Assembly (NCBI RefSeq): GCF_041477585.1
Contig: NZ_JBGNYA010000001.1
Location: 1,922,001-1,986,000 of the forward strand
Origin: Halobellus sp. MBLA0158
GTDB lineage: Archaea > Halobacteriota > Halobacteria > Halobacteriales > Haloferacaceae
DNA: 64,000 nucleotides
Reading direction: 5' to 3'
This document shows, in pieces, positions 50,793-59,602 of the stretch. The first letter of the stretch is position 1. Each line of letters begins with the position of its first letter. Position numbers and translations under genes: made by a program. The notes beneath the pieces were generated by a model that was not told where the DNA came from, searched no databases, and was given only the letters and a program-made list of their open reading frames with translations.

Positions 50793-51334
50793 CTGACGAG
50801 ACGGAGGACGGTAGCGGCGGCGACCCGCCCGAGAACGACGGTCAGCGGTTCGACCGCCTGCCGGCGACGCCCGACGAGCGCGAGGTCCCGGGGCGGCCGG
50901 CCCGCTCGGAGGTCGTCGACTGGTGGCACGACCGCTACGGGATCCCGCCGGAGATCTGGGACGACTACACCTTCTGGGAGAAGGGCAACGGCAAGCTCTG
51001 GGCGTTCGCCGCCGACGTCGTCTCCCCCATCTCAGTGGAGGGGCTCGGGCTGCGGATCCTCCGCGCGCGCCAGGAGCACTGGAAGCCCTCGACGAACGCG
51101 GTCCAGCGGTTCGGCGGTGCGGCGACCGAGAACGTCGTCGTCCTGGGAGGGGAAGAGGCCGAGCGCTTCGCCCGCGGCGACGACCAGGACCTGCCGCGCT
51201 GGGACGGCGACTGGGGCTACGTGATCGCCGCCCACGATATCGCCGGCGACGTCGACCCGATCGGCGTCGGGCTCTACCTCCACGGCGAACTCCGGTCGAC
51301 GATCCCGAAGGGCCGCCGCGAGGACCTCTCGTAG
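50789..51334 (+). CDS. PUA-like partner of the RNA methyltransferase
   Basis: Protein of 181 residues. After an acidic tail (1-45), residues about 60-175 resemble the RNA-binding PUA-like C-terminal domain of RsmF/NOP2-type methyltransferases: YTFWEKGNGKLWAFAADV, GLGLRILRARQEHWKPSTNAVQRFGGAATENVVVL, then GYVIAAHDIAGDVDPIGVGLYLHGELRSTIPKGRR. Overlap with the methyltransferase gene suggests that the two halves of a fused enzyme are encoded separately here. No catalytic residue is seen. Confidence 0.78.
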   Translation: MTDETEDGSGGDPPENDGQRFDRLPATPDEREVPGRPARSEVVDWWHDRYGIPPEIWDDYTFWEKGNGKLWAFAADVVSPISVEGLGLRILRARQEHWKPSTNAVQRFGGAATENVVVLGGEEAERFARGDDQDLPRWDGDWGYVIAAHDIAGDVDPIGVGLYLHGELRSTIPKGRREDLS

Positions 51335-51336
51335 CG

Positions 51337-52959
51337 CTACGGCTCTTTCTCCTCGATCGTCCCGCCGCCGAGGCTCTCCCACGCGACCCGATAGCCGAGC
51401 CGCGAGAGGACGGCGGATGTGTCGTCGATGCCGCGGTCCGCCAGCACCGACTCGGCCTCCGACAGCGACAGCCCCGGCTCGATGTCCGCCGCGAGCGCGT
51501 CGAGCACCGCCGGGCGAATCAGCGTCCGACCCACGCGCTCGTGCTCGGGGAACGACACCGACTCGATGGCTGAGGCGCTCACGCCGTGGTCGCGCGCCAG
51601 GGTATCGAGGTGGACCACGTCGTCGTCGGGGACGAGCGAGTCGGGGAGCGATTCCGCCGCGGCGTCGACCAGGGCCGACTCGTACTCCCGGAGGGCGTCG
51701 ACGACGTCCTTCACGCGCACCCGATCGGTGAAGGTGACCACCCGGTGGTCGAGGGCCTTGATCTCCTCGCCGACGCCGAGGGACTCGTCGACCGCGACGA
51801 GAAGTTCGACGTCGTCGTCGACGCTTCCGAACTGGTCGAGCTTCTTCTCGACGTACTCGGGCGTCCAGAACCCCATCACCTCGAAGAACACCCGGAGCGC
51901 GGGCGCGTCGGCGCCGCCGGGCCGGTAGTCGAACGCGAAGTCGGGGATCATCGCCCGCGCGCCCGCCGCGAGCGGCTCGGGCTCCCGCGAGAGTTCCCAG
52001 TCGAGGTCGAGGCCGGCGAACCGGGCGGCGAAGTCGGCCTCGACGCCGCTGTCGTAGGTCGGTTCCGCGACGGGATCGACGTCCGGCACGGAGACGTCCC
52101 CCGAGTCGAGCCGGAGTTCGCGCTCGGTGCCGCGGTCGTCGATCGTCGCCGACAGCGACCACTCGGCCGTGCCTGCGACGCTCCGCAGGAGGCGCGCGAA
52201 GGCGGTCCCGTAGCGGCGAGTCCGCCGGAAGAGCGCGTCGGGGCCGGTCACGACGAGCTCGCGCTCGGCGATGCTGTCGTCCGCGTGGCCTCCGCTCCCT
52301 CCCTCACGACGGATCTCGTACATCAGACCGAGGCGTTTGACGGCCGAGACGAGCCGCTTCGGGTCCGAGCTCCGGACGCGGACCTCCGTCGCGTCGAAGA
52401 GGGCGGTCTGGGCCAGCGAGAGGTTGTACTGCTCGATGAGCTGGTCGGGATCCCACCGCGGCTCGAACGACGACAGCACCTCGTTTACCTCCCGATCGGC
52501 GTACAGCGACGTCTCGATGGACTCGACGTCGGTCCCGAGCGCGTCGGCCGCCGTCTCCAGCGCCTCCAGCCGGTCGCTCTCGGTCACGACCGCGCCGACT
52601 CCCTCCGCGGACTCGAAGACGACGCGCCTGACCCGCTCGGGCGGGTGCGGCGCGCGCGTCTCGAAGACCCCCTCGCGTTCTACGAGCGCCGCGAACCCGC
52701 GGACGAGCTTGAAGTCGTCGGCGTCGCGTTCGAGGTCGTCGAGCGCCTCGTCCAGGCGCCGGCGCGGCTCGCCGACGTGCCCCTGGAAGACGCCGATGAC
52801 GCGCGCGGCGAGCGGCCGGTCCTCGCGTCCCGCGAACTGCGGATGGTAGCCGCCGCCTGCCCTGGAGACCCGGAGGAGGTCCTTTCGCAGCACGCTCCCG
52901 CGTTGGCGGCCGCGGGCCAAGAGCGTGCCGCTCTCGCAGGTCCCGAGGAGAAGACTCAT
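51337..52959 (-). CDS. Bax1 nuclease (DUF790), XPB partner
   Basis: Protein of 540 residues of the DUF790 family, known as Bax1. N-terminal residues 1-170 (LLRVSRAGGGYHPQFAG opening) form the XPB-binding part. The nuclease domain carries MIPDFAFDYRPG and FFEVMGFWTPEYVEKKL, with the acidic residues expected for a restriction-like fold. A C-terminal helical tail follows. Bax1 works with archaeal XPB as a helicase-nuclease in DNA repair. It converges on the PUA-like gene by a two-base gap. The ATG at 52959 is chosen; two GTG codons precede it. Confidence 0.9.
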   Translation of the reverse strand: MSLLLGTCESGTLLARGRQRGSVLRKDLLRVSRAGGGYHPQFAGREDRPLAARVIGVFQGHVGEPRRRLDEALDDLERDADDFKLVRGFAALVEREGVFETRAPHPPERVRRVVFESAEGVGAVVTESDRLEALETAADALGTDVESIETSLYADREVNEVLSSFEPRWDPDQLIEQYNLSLAQTALFDATEVRVRSSDPKRLVSAVKRLGLMYEIRREGGSGGHADDSIAERELVVTGPDALFRRTRRYGTAFARLLRSVAGTAEWSLSATIDDRGTERELRLDSGDVSVPDVDPVAEPTYDSGVEADFAARFAGLDLDWELSREPEPLAAGARAMIPDFAFDYRPGGADAPALRVFFEVMGFWTPEYVEKKLDQFGSVDDDVELLVAVDESLGVGEEIKALDHRVVTFTDRVRVKDVVDALREYESALVDAAAESLPDSLVPDDDVVHLDTLARDHGVSASAIESVSFPEHERVGRTLIRPAVLDALAADIEPGLSLSEAESVLADRGIDDTSAVLSRLGYRVAWESLGGGTIEEKEP

Positions 52960-52985
52960 CACCACGGCCGGCCGTTCGTGGCACG

Positions 52986-53387
52986 ATGGACCGACGCACC
53001 GTACTCGCCGCCGCGGCCGGGTCGCTCTCGGCGCTTCTCGGCGGCTGCCTCGGCGCGGCGCCGGGAGCGACGGGTCCGCGCCACCCGCCCGACGCGCCCG
53101 CCGGCGAACCCCGCCGAACGACGGCCCCGCCCCCTCTCAGCGTCGGCACCTTCGACTTCGAGGCGACGGACGCGGGCGACCTCCGCGTGTTCGGGACGGT
53201 CCGGAACCGAAGCGACGCCGAGCGGACCGCGACCGTGACGGTCACCGTCGGCCTCGGCGACGAGGAGTTCGAGCGGGAGGCGTCGCTCGCGGTTCCCGCG
53301 GGGGAGACGGCCGAGTGGTCGGTGACGTTCGACGTCGCCTACGAGCGGTTCACGACGAACGGGAATCTCAGCGTCGACGTCGCCTGA
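52986..53387 (+). CDS. Lipoprotein with FxLYD-like beta domain
   Basis: Protein of 133 residues. MDRRTVLAAAAGSLSALLGGC is a twin-arginine-like signal with lipobox LGGC at residues 17-20. After a Pro-rich stretch, residues 50-133 form a beta-sandwich (VGTFDFEATDAGDLRVFGTVRNRSDAERTATVTVTV) like the FxLYD fold. It should be anchored outside the cell. Function unknown. It lies on the opposite strand between Bax1 and XPB genes. Confidence 0.8.
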   Translation: MDRRTVLAAAAGSLSALLGGCLGAAPGATGPRHPPDAPAGEPRRTTAPPPLSVGTFDFEATDAGDLRVFGTVRNRSDAERTATVTVTVGLGDEEFEREASLAVPAGETAEWSVTFDVAYERFTTNGNLSVDVA

Positions 53388-53414
53388 GCACCGTCTCGAT
53401 CACACTGATCACAC

Positions 53415-54764
53415 TCACCGGCGCCGGTCCGCGACGCGCTCTTCGGCGGTCTCCTCGCTCACGACCTCGTACAGCAGCGCGCGTCCGCCGTCGTCCTTCG
53501 GGCGGAGGATCCGTCCGAGCCGCTGGGTGAACTCCCGCTCGGAGCCCGACCCGGCGAGCACGACCGCGACGTTGGCGTCGGGGACGTCGACGCCCTCGTC
53601 GAGAACGTTCGCGGTCACGACCCGCGAGTACGTCCCGTCCCTGAATCGGTCGAGGATCTCCCGGCGCTCGCTCGCGCCGGTCTCGCTCGTGATCGCCGGA
53701 AGCAGGTACCGCTCCGAGAGCCGATAGACCAGGTCGGTGTGGGCCGTGAAGACGATCACCCGGTCCTCGCGGTGGCGATCGAGCAATCGGCCGAGCGTCT
53801 CCACCTTCGCGTCGGCGTTCATCATGATCCGCCGGGCGCGCTGCTTCGCCAGGAGCGCCTCGCGGGCCTTCGGATCGTTGCCGGAACGCATCACCAGCTT
53901 CCGGTAATCGGAGCCGCTCTTCAGCGAGAGGTTCGAGCGCTTGAGGTAGTCGACGAAGGTCCCCTGGGCCGCCTCGTAGGCCTCGCGCTCCTCGGGGCCG
54001 AGTTCGACCTCGACGCGCCGGACCTCGTAGTCCGCGAGGTGCTCGCCCGCGAGGTCGTCGACGCCGGCCTCGTAGACTTTCGGCCCGACGAGGTCCTCGA
54101 TGATCTCGTGGGCGCCGTCGGGGCGCTCGAAGGTCGCCGTCAGCCCGAGGCGGGCGGGCGCGGCCACGAGCCGCGCGACGTCGCGGTAGCCCTCGCCGCC
54201 GAGGTGGTGGACCTCGTCGAAGACGACGAGCCCGAAGTCGCCGCCGACGTCTTCGGCGCGCAGGTACGCCGAGTCGTAGGTCGAGACCGTGATCGCCTCC
54301 TGGGTCTGCTCCCCGCCGCCGAACTGCCCCACGGGGACGTCGAACTCGGTCTCCAGTTCGCGCTTCCACTGGTCGAGGAGGTCGATCGTCGGGACGACCA
54401 CGAGCGTCGGCACCCCGAGTCGAGCGATGACGTCGACCGCGAGGACGGTCTTCCCGGCGCCCGTCGGGAGTTCGACGACGCCGCGGTCGTCGCCGGCGCG
54501 CCAGGCGTCGATCGCCTCCTCCTGGTACGGGCGGAGGTCGTACGCGTGCGACAGCGAGAGGGACGTCTCCGGGAGCACCCGATCCTCGAAGCGGACGTCG
54601 GCCTCGCGGAGCGCGCGCCGGAGGTCGGCGTAGCGGTGGGCGGGCGCGCGAGCGACGAGGCCGCGGTCGTCCCAGGCGACGCCCGGGAGCGAGTCGGACC
54701 CGACGTCGGACTCGTCGAGCCCGTCGATCCGGATCGTTCCGTCCTCGAACCGGAACGTGAGCAC
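53415..54764 (-). CDS. XPB-type DNA repair helicase
   Basis: SF2 helicase of 449 residues starting with GTG at 54764, 26 bases after a TATA box. The N-terminal damage-recognition domain (1-90) is followed by RecA domains: Q-motif region LRPYQEEAIDAW, motif I PTGAGKTVLA, II DEVHH, III TATFERPDG, V VVTANVLDEGVDVPDAN and VI QRLGRILRPK. A central ThM-like segment has the RED-type region replaced by DYEVRRVEVELGPEE. It unwinds DNA in nucleotide-excision-like repair with Bax1. Confidence 0.94.
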   Translation of the reverse strand: MLTFRFEDGTIRIDGLDESDVGSDSLPGVAWDDRGLVARAPAHRYADLRRALREADVRFEDRVLPETSLSLSHAYDLRPYQEEAIDAWRAGDDRGVVELPTGAGKTVLAVDVIARLGVPTLVVVPTIDLLDQWKRELETEFDVPVGQFGGGEQTQEAITVSTYDSAYLRAEDVGGDFGLVVFDEVHHLGGEGYRDVARLVAAPARLGLTATFERPDGAHEIIEDLVGPKVYEAGVDDLAGEHLADYEVRRVEVELGPEEREAYEAAQGTFVDYLKRSNLSLKSGSDYRKLVMRSGNDPKAREALLAKQRARRIMMNADAKVETLGRLLDRHREDRVIVFTAHTDLVYRLSERYLLPAITSETGASERREILDRFRDGTYSRVVTANVLDEGVDVPDANVAVVLAGSGSEREFTQRLGRILRPKDDGGRALLYEVVSEETAEERVADRRR

Positions 54765-54786
54765 AGGCGTGAGTCCGTCGCGGTCG

Positions 54787-54794
54787 TATTTATA
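54787..54794 (-). promoter_or_regulatory. TATA box of the XPB gene
   Basis: On the minus strand TATAAATA is centred about 26 bases upstream of the GTG at 54764, so the message is leaderless and the GTG is the start. Confidence 0.65.
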
Positions 54795-54873
54795 TGTGGG
54801 CCGGTGGCACCGGGCGCGACGTCGCCGCCGCCGCGACGGCGCGCTTTTCACACTCGGGACGAGACGGTCGGGT

Positions 54874-55077
54874 ATGACTGACGACGCTGACGCGGCCGAT
54901 CCCGAAGCCGAAGCATCGAACGAGAGCCTCGACGACGTCGTGACGGAGTTCCTCCGCGACGTCGACGCGGCACGCGAAGACTACGACCGCGGCTACACCG
55001 ACGCTGACGCGACGCTGTCGGTCGTGCTCTCGCACGTCGACCGACTGCGGGAGGCGTTCGAGGACAGCGACGAATAG
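54874..55077 (+). CDS. Small acidic helical protein
   Basis: Protein of 67 residues, about one third Asp and Glu, largely helical (LDDVVTEFLRDVDAAREDYDRGY and LSVVLSHVDRLREAFEDSDE). No motif recognised. It is divergent from XPB by 109 bases and converges on the ABC ATPase gene. The start at 54874 is preceded by a purine-rich GGTCGGGT. Its composition is haloarchaeal and it is likely real. Confidence 0.65.
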   Translation: MTDDADAADPEAEASNESLDDVVTEFLRDVDAAREDYDRGYTDADATLSVVLSHVDRLREAFEDSDE

Positions 55078-55094
55078 CGGGGGCGAAACCCGAC

Positions 55095-55886
55095 TCACTC
55101 GCCGATCAGGCCGCGGATCCGATCGACGTGCTCGCCGAACGCCGGGTCGGTGCGCTCGCGCGGGCGGTCGAGGTCGACGGAGACGACCTCCCGGACGCGG
55201 CCCGGATTGGCCGCCATCACGACCACCCGATCGGAGAGCTTCACCGCCTCCTCGACGTCGTGGGTCACGAACAGCACCGTCTTCTCTGTCTCGGACCAGA
55301 TCCGGAGGAGTTCTCCGTGGAGCATATCCCGGGTCTGTGCGTCGACGCTGCCGAACGGCTCGTCGGCGAGCAGGATCTCCGGGTCGACCGCGAGCGCCCG
55401 CGCGATGCCGACGCGCTGTTTCATCCCGCCGGAGAGCTCCTTCGGGTAGGCGTCCGCGAAGTCCGAGAGCCCGACCAGATCGAGCATCTCGTCGATCCGG
55501 CGCGTCCGCTCGGCGCCGTCGACGCCCTGCTCTTCGAGGCCGAAGGCGACGTTGCCGCGGACGGTCCGCCAGGGGAACAGGCCGTACTCCTGGAAGACCA
55601 TCCCCCGGTCCGTTCCGGGCCCGGTGACGGGCTCGCCGTCGAGGCGGATCTCGCCGCTCGTCGGCGCCTCCAGCCCCGCGATCGTCCGGAAGAGCGTCGT
55701 CTTACCGCAGCCCGACGGGCCGACGAGACAGACGAACTCCCCGTCGGAGACCGAGAAATTCACGTCCGAGAGCGCCTCGACGCGCTGGCGCTCCGACTCG
55801 TAGACCCTGCCCACGCCGTCGACGACGACCTTCGGGCTGGCGTCGGACTCGTCTGAGCCGGCCGCCGCGCCCGGGTCGTCGCTCAC
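55095..55886 (-). CDS. ABC transporter ATP-binding protein (nitrate/sulfonate/taurine type)
   Basis: ATPase of 263 residues starting with GTG at 55886. Walker A GPSGCGKTT, signature LSGGMKQRVGIARAL, Walker B ILLADEPFGSVDAQTR and switch THD are intact. The FGSVDAQTR segment is typical of the SsuB/TauB/NrtD group. It forms the importer with the overlapping permease (GTGA junction) and the binding protein. Substrate class is set by the binding protein, which is of the NMT1/SsuA type. Confidence 0.92.
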   Translation of the reverse strand: MSDDPGAAAGSDESDASPKVVVDGVGRVYESERQRVEALSDVNFSVSDGEFVCLVGPSGCGKTTLFRTIAGLEAPTSGEIRLDGEPVTGPGTDRGMVFQEYGLFPWRTVRGNVAFGLEEQGVDGAERTRRIDEMLDLVGLSDFADAYPKELSGGMKQRVGIARALAVDPEILLADEPFGSVDAQTRDMLHGELLRIWSETEKTVLFVTHDVEEAVKLSDRVVVMAANPGRVREVVSVDLDRPRERTDPAFGEHVDRIRGLIGE

Positions 55887-56764
55887 TCCCGCCACGCCAG
55901 AACCCTCCGTTCGACCCGGCGGAATAGCCCGTCGCTCACGAGGAAGACGAGGCTGATGACGCCCATATACGCCACGCTCACGTCCGTCGCGAGGTTCTGG
56001 GCGGCGTTGATGATCTGGAAGCCGACGCCCGGCGCGCCGAACAGCTCGGCGGCGACGACGATCATCCAGCACTGCCCGATGCTGGTCCGGATCCCCGTCG
56101 CGATCGAGGGGGTCGCCGCGGGCAGGACCACCTTCCGGATCATCGTGAGGTCGTCGTCGACGCCGAGGCTCGCCGCGACCTCCTTCAGGTGGGTCGAGAC
56201 GCCCTCGACGCCCGCGTAGGCGTTGTAGAAGTTGATCCAGAAGGCGCCGATGCCGACGATGAACGCCGCGCCGCCGTGGCCGATGCCGATCCAGACGATC
56301 GCGAAGACGATCCACGCCAGCGGCGGGATCGGCCGGAGGAACCGAGTGACGGGCGTGAGCGCGTCGTCGAGGCGGGCGCTCCAGCCCATCCCGACGCCCA
56401 GCGCGATGCCGAGGACGCTCCCGACGACCAGGCCGGGGACGTAGTGGAGCAGGCTCTGTGCGAGGTTCGCGATCAGGCGCGTCGCCGGGACGGTGACGCC
56501 GACGAACGGGACGGCGAACGTCGTCGGCGCGGTGAACTCGACGACGAACGCGGTCGCGACCTCGACCGGCGAGGGGAGGAGGTACGTCCGACCCACCGCC
56601 ATCGCCGCGGCCTGCCAGACCGCGAGGAAGACGACCGATCCGACGGCGCCGTACGCCAGACCGACCGTGTCGAGGCCCGAGGCTCCCTCGGTCTCGCCGT
56701 CGCTGCGGGACCGCGCGACGTCGGTCGTGCTCGACTCCGACGCCGTCCCGGCCTCGACGCTCAT
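55883..56764 (-). CDS. ABC transporter permease (nitrate/sulfonate/taurine type)
   Basis: Membrane protein of 293 residues with a polar N-terminus of about 30 residues and six helices. YLLPSPVEVATAFV near residue 61 and the EAA loop EVAASLGVDDDLTMIRKVVLPAATPSIATGI mark the SsuC/TauC type. PLAWIVFAIVWIGIG is the conserved core helix. Stop and start overlap neighbours by four bases on each side. Confidence 0.92.
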   Translation of the reverse strand: MSVEAGTASESSTTDVARSRSDGETEGASGLDTVGLAYGAVGSVVFLAVWQAAAMAVGRTYLLPSPVEVATAFVVEFTAPTTFAVPFVGVTVPATRLIANLAQSLLHYVPGLVVGSVLGIALGVGMGWSARLDDALTPVTRFLRPIPPLAWIVFAIVWIGIGHGGAAFIVGIGAFWINFYNAYAGVEGVSTHLKEVAASLGVDDDLTMIRKVVLPAATPSIATGIRTSIGQCWMIVVAAELFGAPGVGFQIINAAQNLATDVSVAYMGVISLVFLVSDGLFRRVERRVLAWRE

Positions 56765-57843
56765 AGCGAGTCGTACACCCCGAAGTCGAACATCGCGTCG
56801 TTCGAGAGCGCCTCGCTCGTCTTGCCGAGCTGGGCGGCGTACTCCGAGAAGACCTGTGCGCCGTCGGCGATCTTGTGCGGGTCCGTGATGAAGTCCGACG
56901 CCGGCGAGTCCATCGCGCGGCGCGCGGTCTCGACCGGCAGCGACGACTCGCCGATGACGGTGCTGGCGTGCTGTGCGGCCTGATCGGGGTTCTCGGTGGC
57001 GAACGTCGTCGCGCGCTGGTGCTGCTCGACGAACGCCGCCGCCTGCTCGGGGTTGTCCTCGCGGAGCCGGTCGTGCATCAGCGTCACCGCCGCGGGCTGG
57101 CCGGGCATGAAGTCGCCCGCCCAGGCGATCGACTGGTACGGCGCGTCGTTCATCTCGGCGATGGTCGGGACCGGCTCCATAATCGAGGTGCCGTCGATCT
57201 CGCCGGCCAGGAGCGCCTGCCGAACCGGGCCGGCACCGCCGAGCGCCGTGATGTTCACGTCGTTTTCGGGGTCGACGCCGACGATCTCCGCGAGCCAGTA
57301 GCGGAGCAGGATGTCGGGGACAGAGCCCGGCGGGAACGTCCCGAACTTGAACTTCCGGCCGCGTTCTTCCTCGAAGCGGGCGAAGGCGTCGGCGCCCGAG
57401 TCGGCCTCCTCCCAGATCGCCGCGAAGTCGTCGTGGGCGAGGATCTGCATCGCGTTCTGGATGTTCGCGGCGGTGATCTTCGAGGGGATGCCCTTGTCCA
57501 TCACGATCATCGCGGGGACGATCCCGAACATCATCACGTCGAAGTCGCCCGTCGCCGACGCCTGCACGATGCTCGGACCGTCGGAGAACACCTCCCCCTC
57601 GACGGTGGCCGACAGCTCGTCGAAGTACCCCTCCTGGTCCATCACGAAGTACTGCATATCGGGGTAGATCGGCATGTACGCGACGCGGATCTCGTCGAGG
57701 CCGCCGCCCGATCCGCCGCTGCCGCTACCGCCGCCGGTGCAGCCGGCGATGCCAGCCAGTCCGGCGGCCGAGACACCGGCCGTCGATTTGAGGAGTCGTC
57801 GTCGCGAGATCGCAGTCCCGTCGGTCATAGCGTCGTTCGTCAT
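56761..57843 (-). CDS. ABC substrate-binding lipoprotein (NMT1/SsuA type)
   Basis: Exported lipoprotein of 360 residues. SRRRLLKSTAG is the twin-arginine motif and IAGC the lipobox near residues 33-36; a Gly/Ser linker follows. The binding domain has IRVAYMPIYPDMQYFVMDQEGYFDEL and GGAGPVRQALLAGEIDGTSIMEPVPTIA, as in the NMT1/SsuA family that binds sulfonates, nitrate, thiamine precursors or bicarbonate. Ligand unknown. A second ATG at 57828 is the alternative start. Confidence 0.9.
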   Translation of the reverse strand: MTNDAMTDGTAISRRRLLKSTAGVSAAGLAGIAGCTGGGSGSGGSGGGLDEIRVAYMPIYPDMQYFVMDQEGYFDELSATVEGEVFSDGPSIVQASATGDFDVMMFGIVPAMIVMDKGIPSKITAANIQNAMQILAHDDFAAIWEEADSGADAFARFEEERGRKFKFGTFPPGSVPDILLRYWLAEIVGVDPENDVNITALGGAGPVRQALLAGEIDGTSIMEPVPTIAEMNDAPYQSIAWAGDFMPGQPAAVTLMHDRLREDNPEQAAAFVEQHQRATTFATENPDQAAQHASTVIGESSLPVETARRAMDSPASDFITDPHKIADGAQVFSEYAAQLGKTSEALSNDAMFDFGVYDSL

Positions 57844-58078
57844 TTTACGACGTTAGGGGTCTCAGCCCTATTTAGACCGCGCACGCGGCGAGCATCGCGC
57901 TGATACTCGACGGGGCGAATCCGGCGCTTCAGCCGGCAGGCGTCCGAACGAAGGCGTATTTCAGAGGCATAAGGGAACAGATGCGTCGTAGATAGAAGAA
58001 AAAATTGCTTGTATATTTTCGCCGAGCCCCCGACCGCGACCAGCAAGACCTAACTCGGTGGCCTCCCCGGGCGAGCAT

Positions 58079-59200
58079 ATGACGCACTTTTCGGACCGTG
58101 TCGAGCAGGTGTCGATCAGCGGCATCCGCGAGGTCTTCGAGGCCGCCGGCGAGGACGCCATCAACCTCGGGCTGGGCCAGCCAGACTTCGCGGCGCCGCC
58201 CCACGCCCGCGAGGCCGCCGCGGAGGCCATCCGCGAGGGGCTCGCCGACGGCTACACCGAAAACAAGGGCACCCGCTCCCTCCGCGAAGCCATCGCCGAC
58301 AAGCACGCGCGGGACCAGGGGCTCGACGTCGATCCCGACGACGTGATCGCCACCGCGGGCGGCTCCGAGGCGCTGCACGTCGCTCTGGAGGCCCACGTCG
58401 ACGCCGGCGACGAGGTCATCATCCCGGATCCGGGGTTCGTCTCCTACGACGCCCTCACGCGACTCACCGGCGGGACGCCCGTCCCCGTGCCGCTCCGCGA
58501 CGATCTCACGATCGACCCCGCGGCGGTCGAAGAAGCGATCACCGACGACACCGCGGCGTTCGTCGTCAACAGCCCCGGCAACCCCACCGGCGCGGTCTCG
58601 CCGCCCGAGGACGTCCGGGAGTTCGCCCGGATCGCCGACGAACACGACGTGCTCTGCATCTCTGACGAGGTCTACGAGTACACCGTCTTCGACGGGAAGT
58701 TCCGCTCGCCGATCGAGTTCGCCGACTCCGACAACGTCGTCGTCGTCAACTCCGCCTCGAAGCTCTACTCGATGACGGGCTGGCGGCTCGGTTGGGTCAC
58801 AGCCTCCTCACGCAGAGTCGAGCGGATGCTCCGCGTCCACCAGTACGCCCAGGCCTGCGCCGCCGCGCCGTCGCAGTTCGCGGCCGAGGCCGCCCTCACG
58901 GGGCCGCAGGATCAGGTCGACGAGATGACCGAATCGTTCCGGGAGCGCCGGGACCTCGTCGTCGAGGGGTTAGAGGAGATCGGCCTCGACGTTCCCACCC
59001 CGGGCGGCGCGTTCTACGTGATGCCGGAGGTGCCCGAGGGCTTCGTCGACGAGTGTCTGGACCGCGGCGTCGTGATCGTCCCCGGCGACGCCTTCGGCGA
59101 GCACGGCGACGGCTACGCGCGGCTCTCGTATGCGACCGACGAGGACTCGCTGCGGGAGGCGCTCGACATTATGGAAGACGCCTACGACGCGGTGGTCTGA
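58079..59200 (+). CDS. PLP-dependent aminotransferase (class I/II)
   Basis: Cytosolic enzyme of 373 residues. The PLP lysine lies in SASKLYSMTGWRLGW; NSPGNPTGAV, SDEVYEYTVF and the C-terminal RLSYATDEDSLREAL arginine segment complete the fold type I pattern of aspartate/aromatic aminotransferases. The donor amino acid is not determined. The ATG at 58079 gives the usual MTHFSDRVEQVSISGIREV start. A TATA-like TGTATATTT lies about 65 bases upstream. Confidence 0.92.
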   Translation: MTHFSDRVEQVSISGIREVFEAAGEDAINLGLGQPDFAAPPHAREAAAEAIREGLADGYTENKGTRSLREAIADKHARDQGLDVDPDDVIATAGGSEALHVALEAHVDAGDEVIIPDPGFVSYDALTRLTGGTPVPVPLRDDLTIDPAAVEEAITDDTAAFVVNSPGNPTGAVSPPEDVREFARIADEHDVLCISDEVYEYTVFDGKFRSPIEFADSDNVVVVNSASKLYSMTGWRLGWVTASSRRVERMLRVHQYAQACAAAPSQFAAEAALTGPQDQVDEMTESFRERRDLVVEGLEEIGLDVPTPGGAFYVMPEVPEGFVDECLDRGVVIVPGDAFGEHGDGYARLSYATDEDSLREALDIMEDAYDAVV

Positions 59201-59227
59201 GCGCGACCTCGCTCCCGCGTAGGGCTG

Positions 59228-59602
59228 TCAGTTTCGACTGTGAAGCCACTCGTACCACTCCCCGAGGTCGACCAGTCGGCCGCTGACTCCGTCAGGCCCG
59301 TACTGGGTGAACACCTCGTCGACGGCGCGAGCGAGCCCTTCCGGGTCGGCGTCGGGGAGGCTCTGATCGTAGTAGAGTAAGATCCCCGCGTGATCGATCT
59401 CGCCGTGGAGCGCCTCGAAGTCCTTCGCGTTGTTCGTCAGCAGGACGCTGTCGGAGTCCCCGCACCACGACAGAAGTTCCGGATCGCTCGTGTGTTCTCC
59501 GAAGCGGTCTTTCGCCTGCTCGACCTCGTAGCCGCGTTCCCGGAGCAGTCGCTCGAAGACTCGTCCGACGTGCTCGTCCAGCAGGATCCGAACGCCCGTC
59601 AC
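59228..59602 (-). CDS. DUF5615 PIN-like toxin
   Basis: Protein of 124 residues with ILLDEHVGRVFERLLRERGYEVEQ at the N-terminus, HTSDPELLSWCGDSDSVLLTNNAKDFEALH in the middle and a helical C-terminus. This is the DUF5615 or Mut7-C type PIN-like fold; the acidic residues Asp9, Glu10 and the later TNNAKDF motif form the putative RNase site. It overlaps the DUF433 antitoxin gene by four bases, the usual order. Probably a type II toxin-antitoxin pair. Confidence 0.87.
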   Translation of the reverse strand: MTGVRILLDEHVGRVFERLLRERGYEVEQAKDRFGEHTSDPELLSWCGDSDSVLLTNNAKDFEALHGEIDHAGILLYYDQSLPDADPEGLARAVDEVFTQYGPDGVSGRLVDLGEWYEWLHSRN

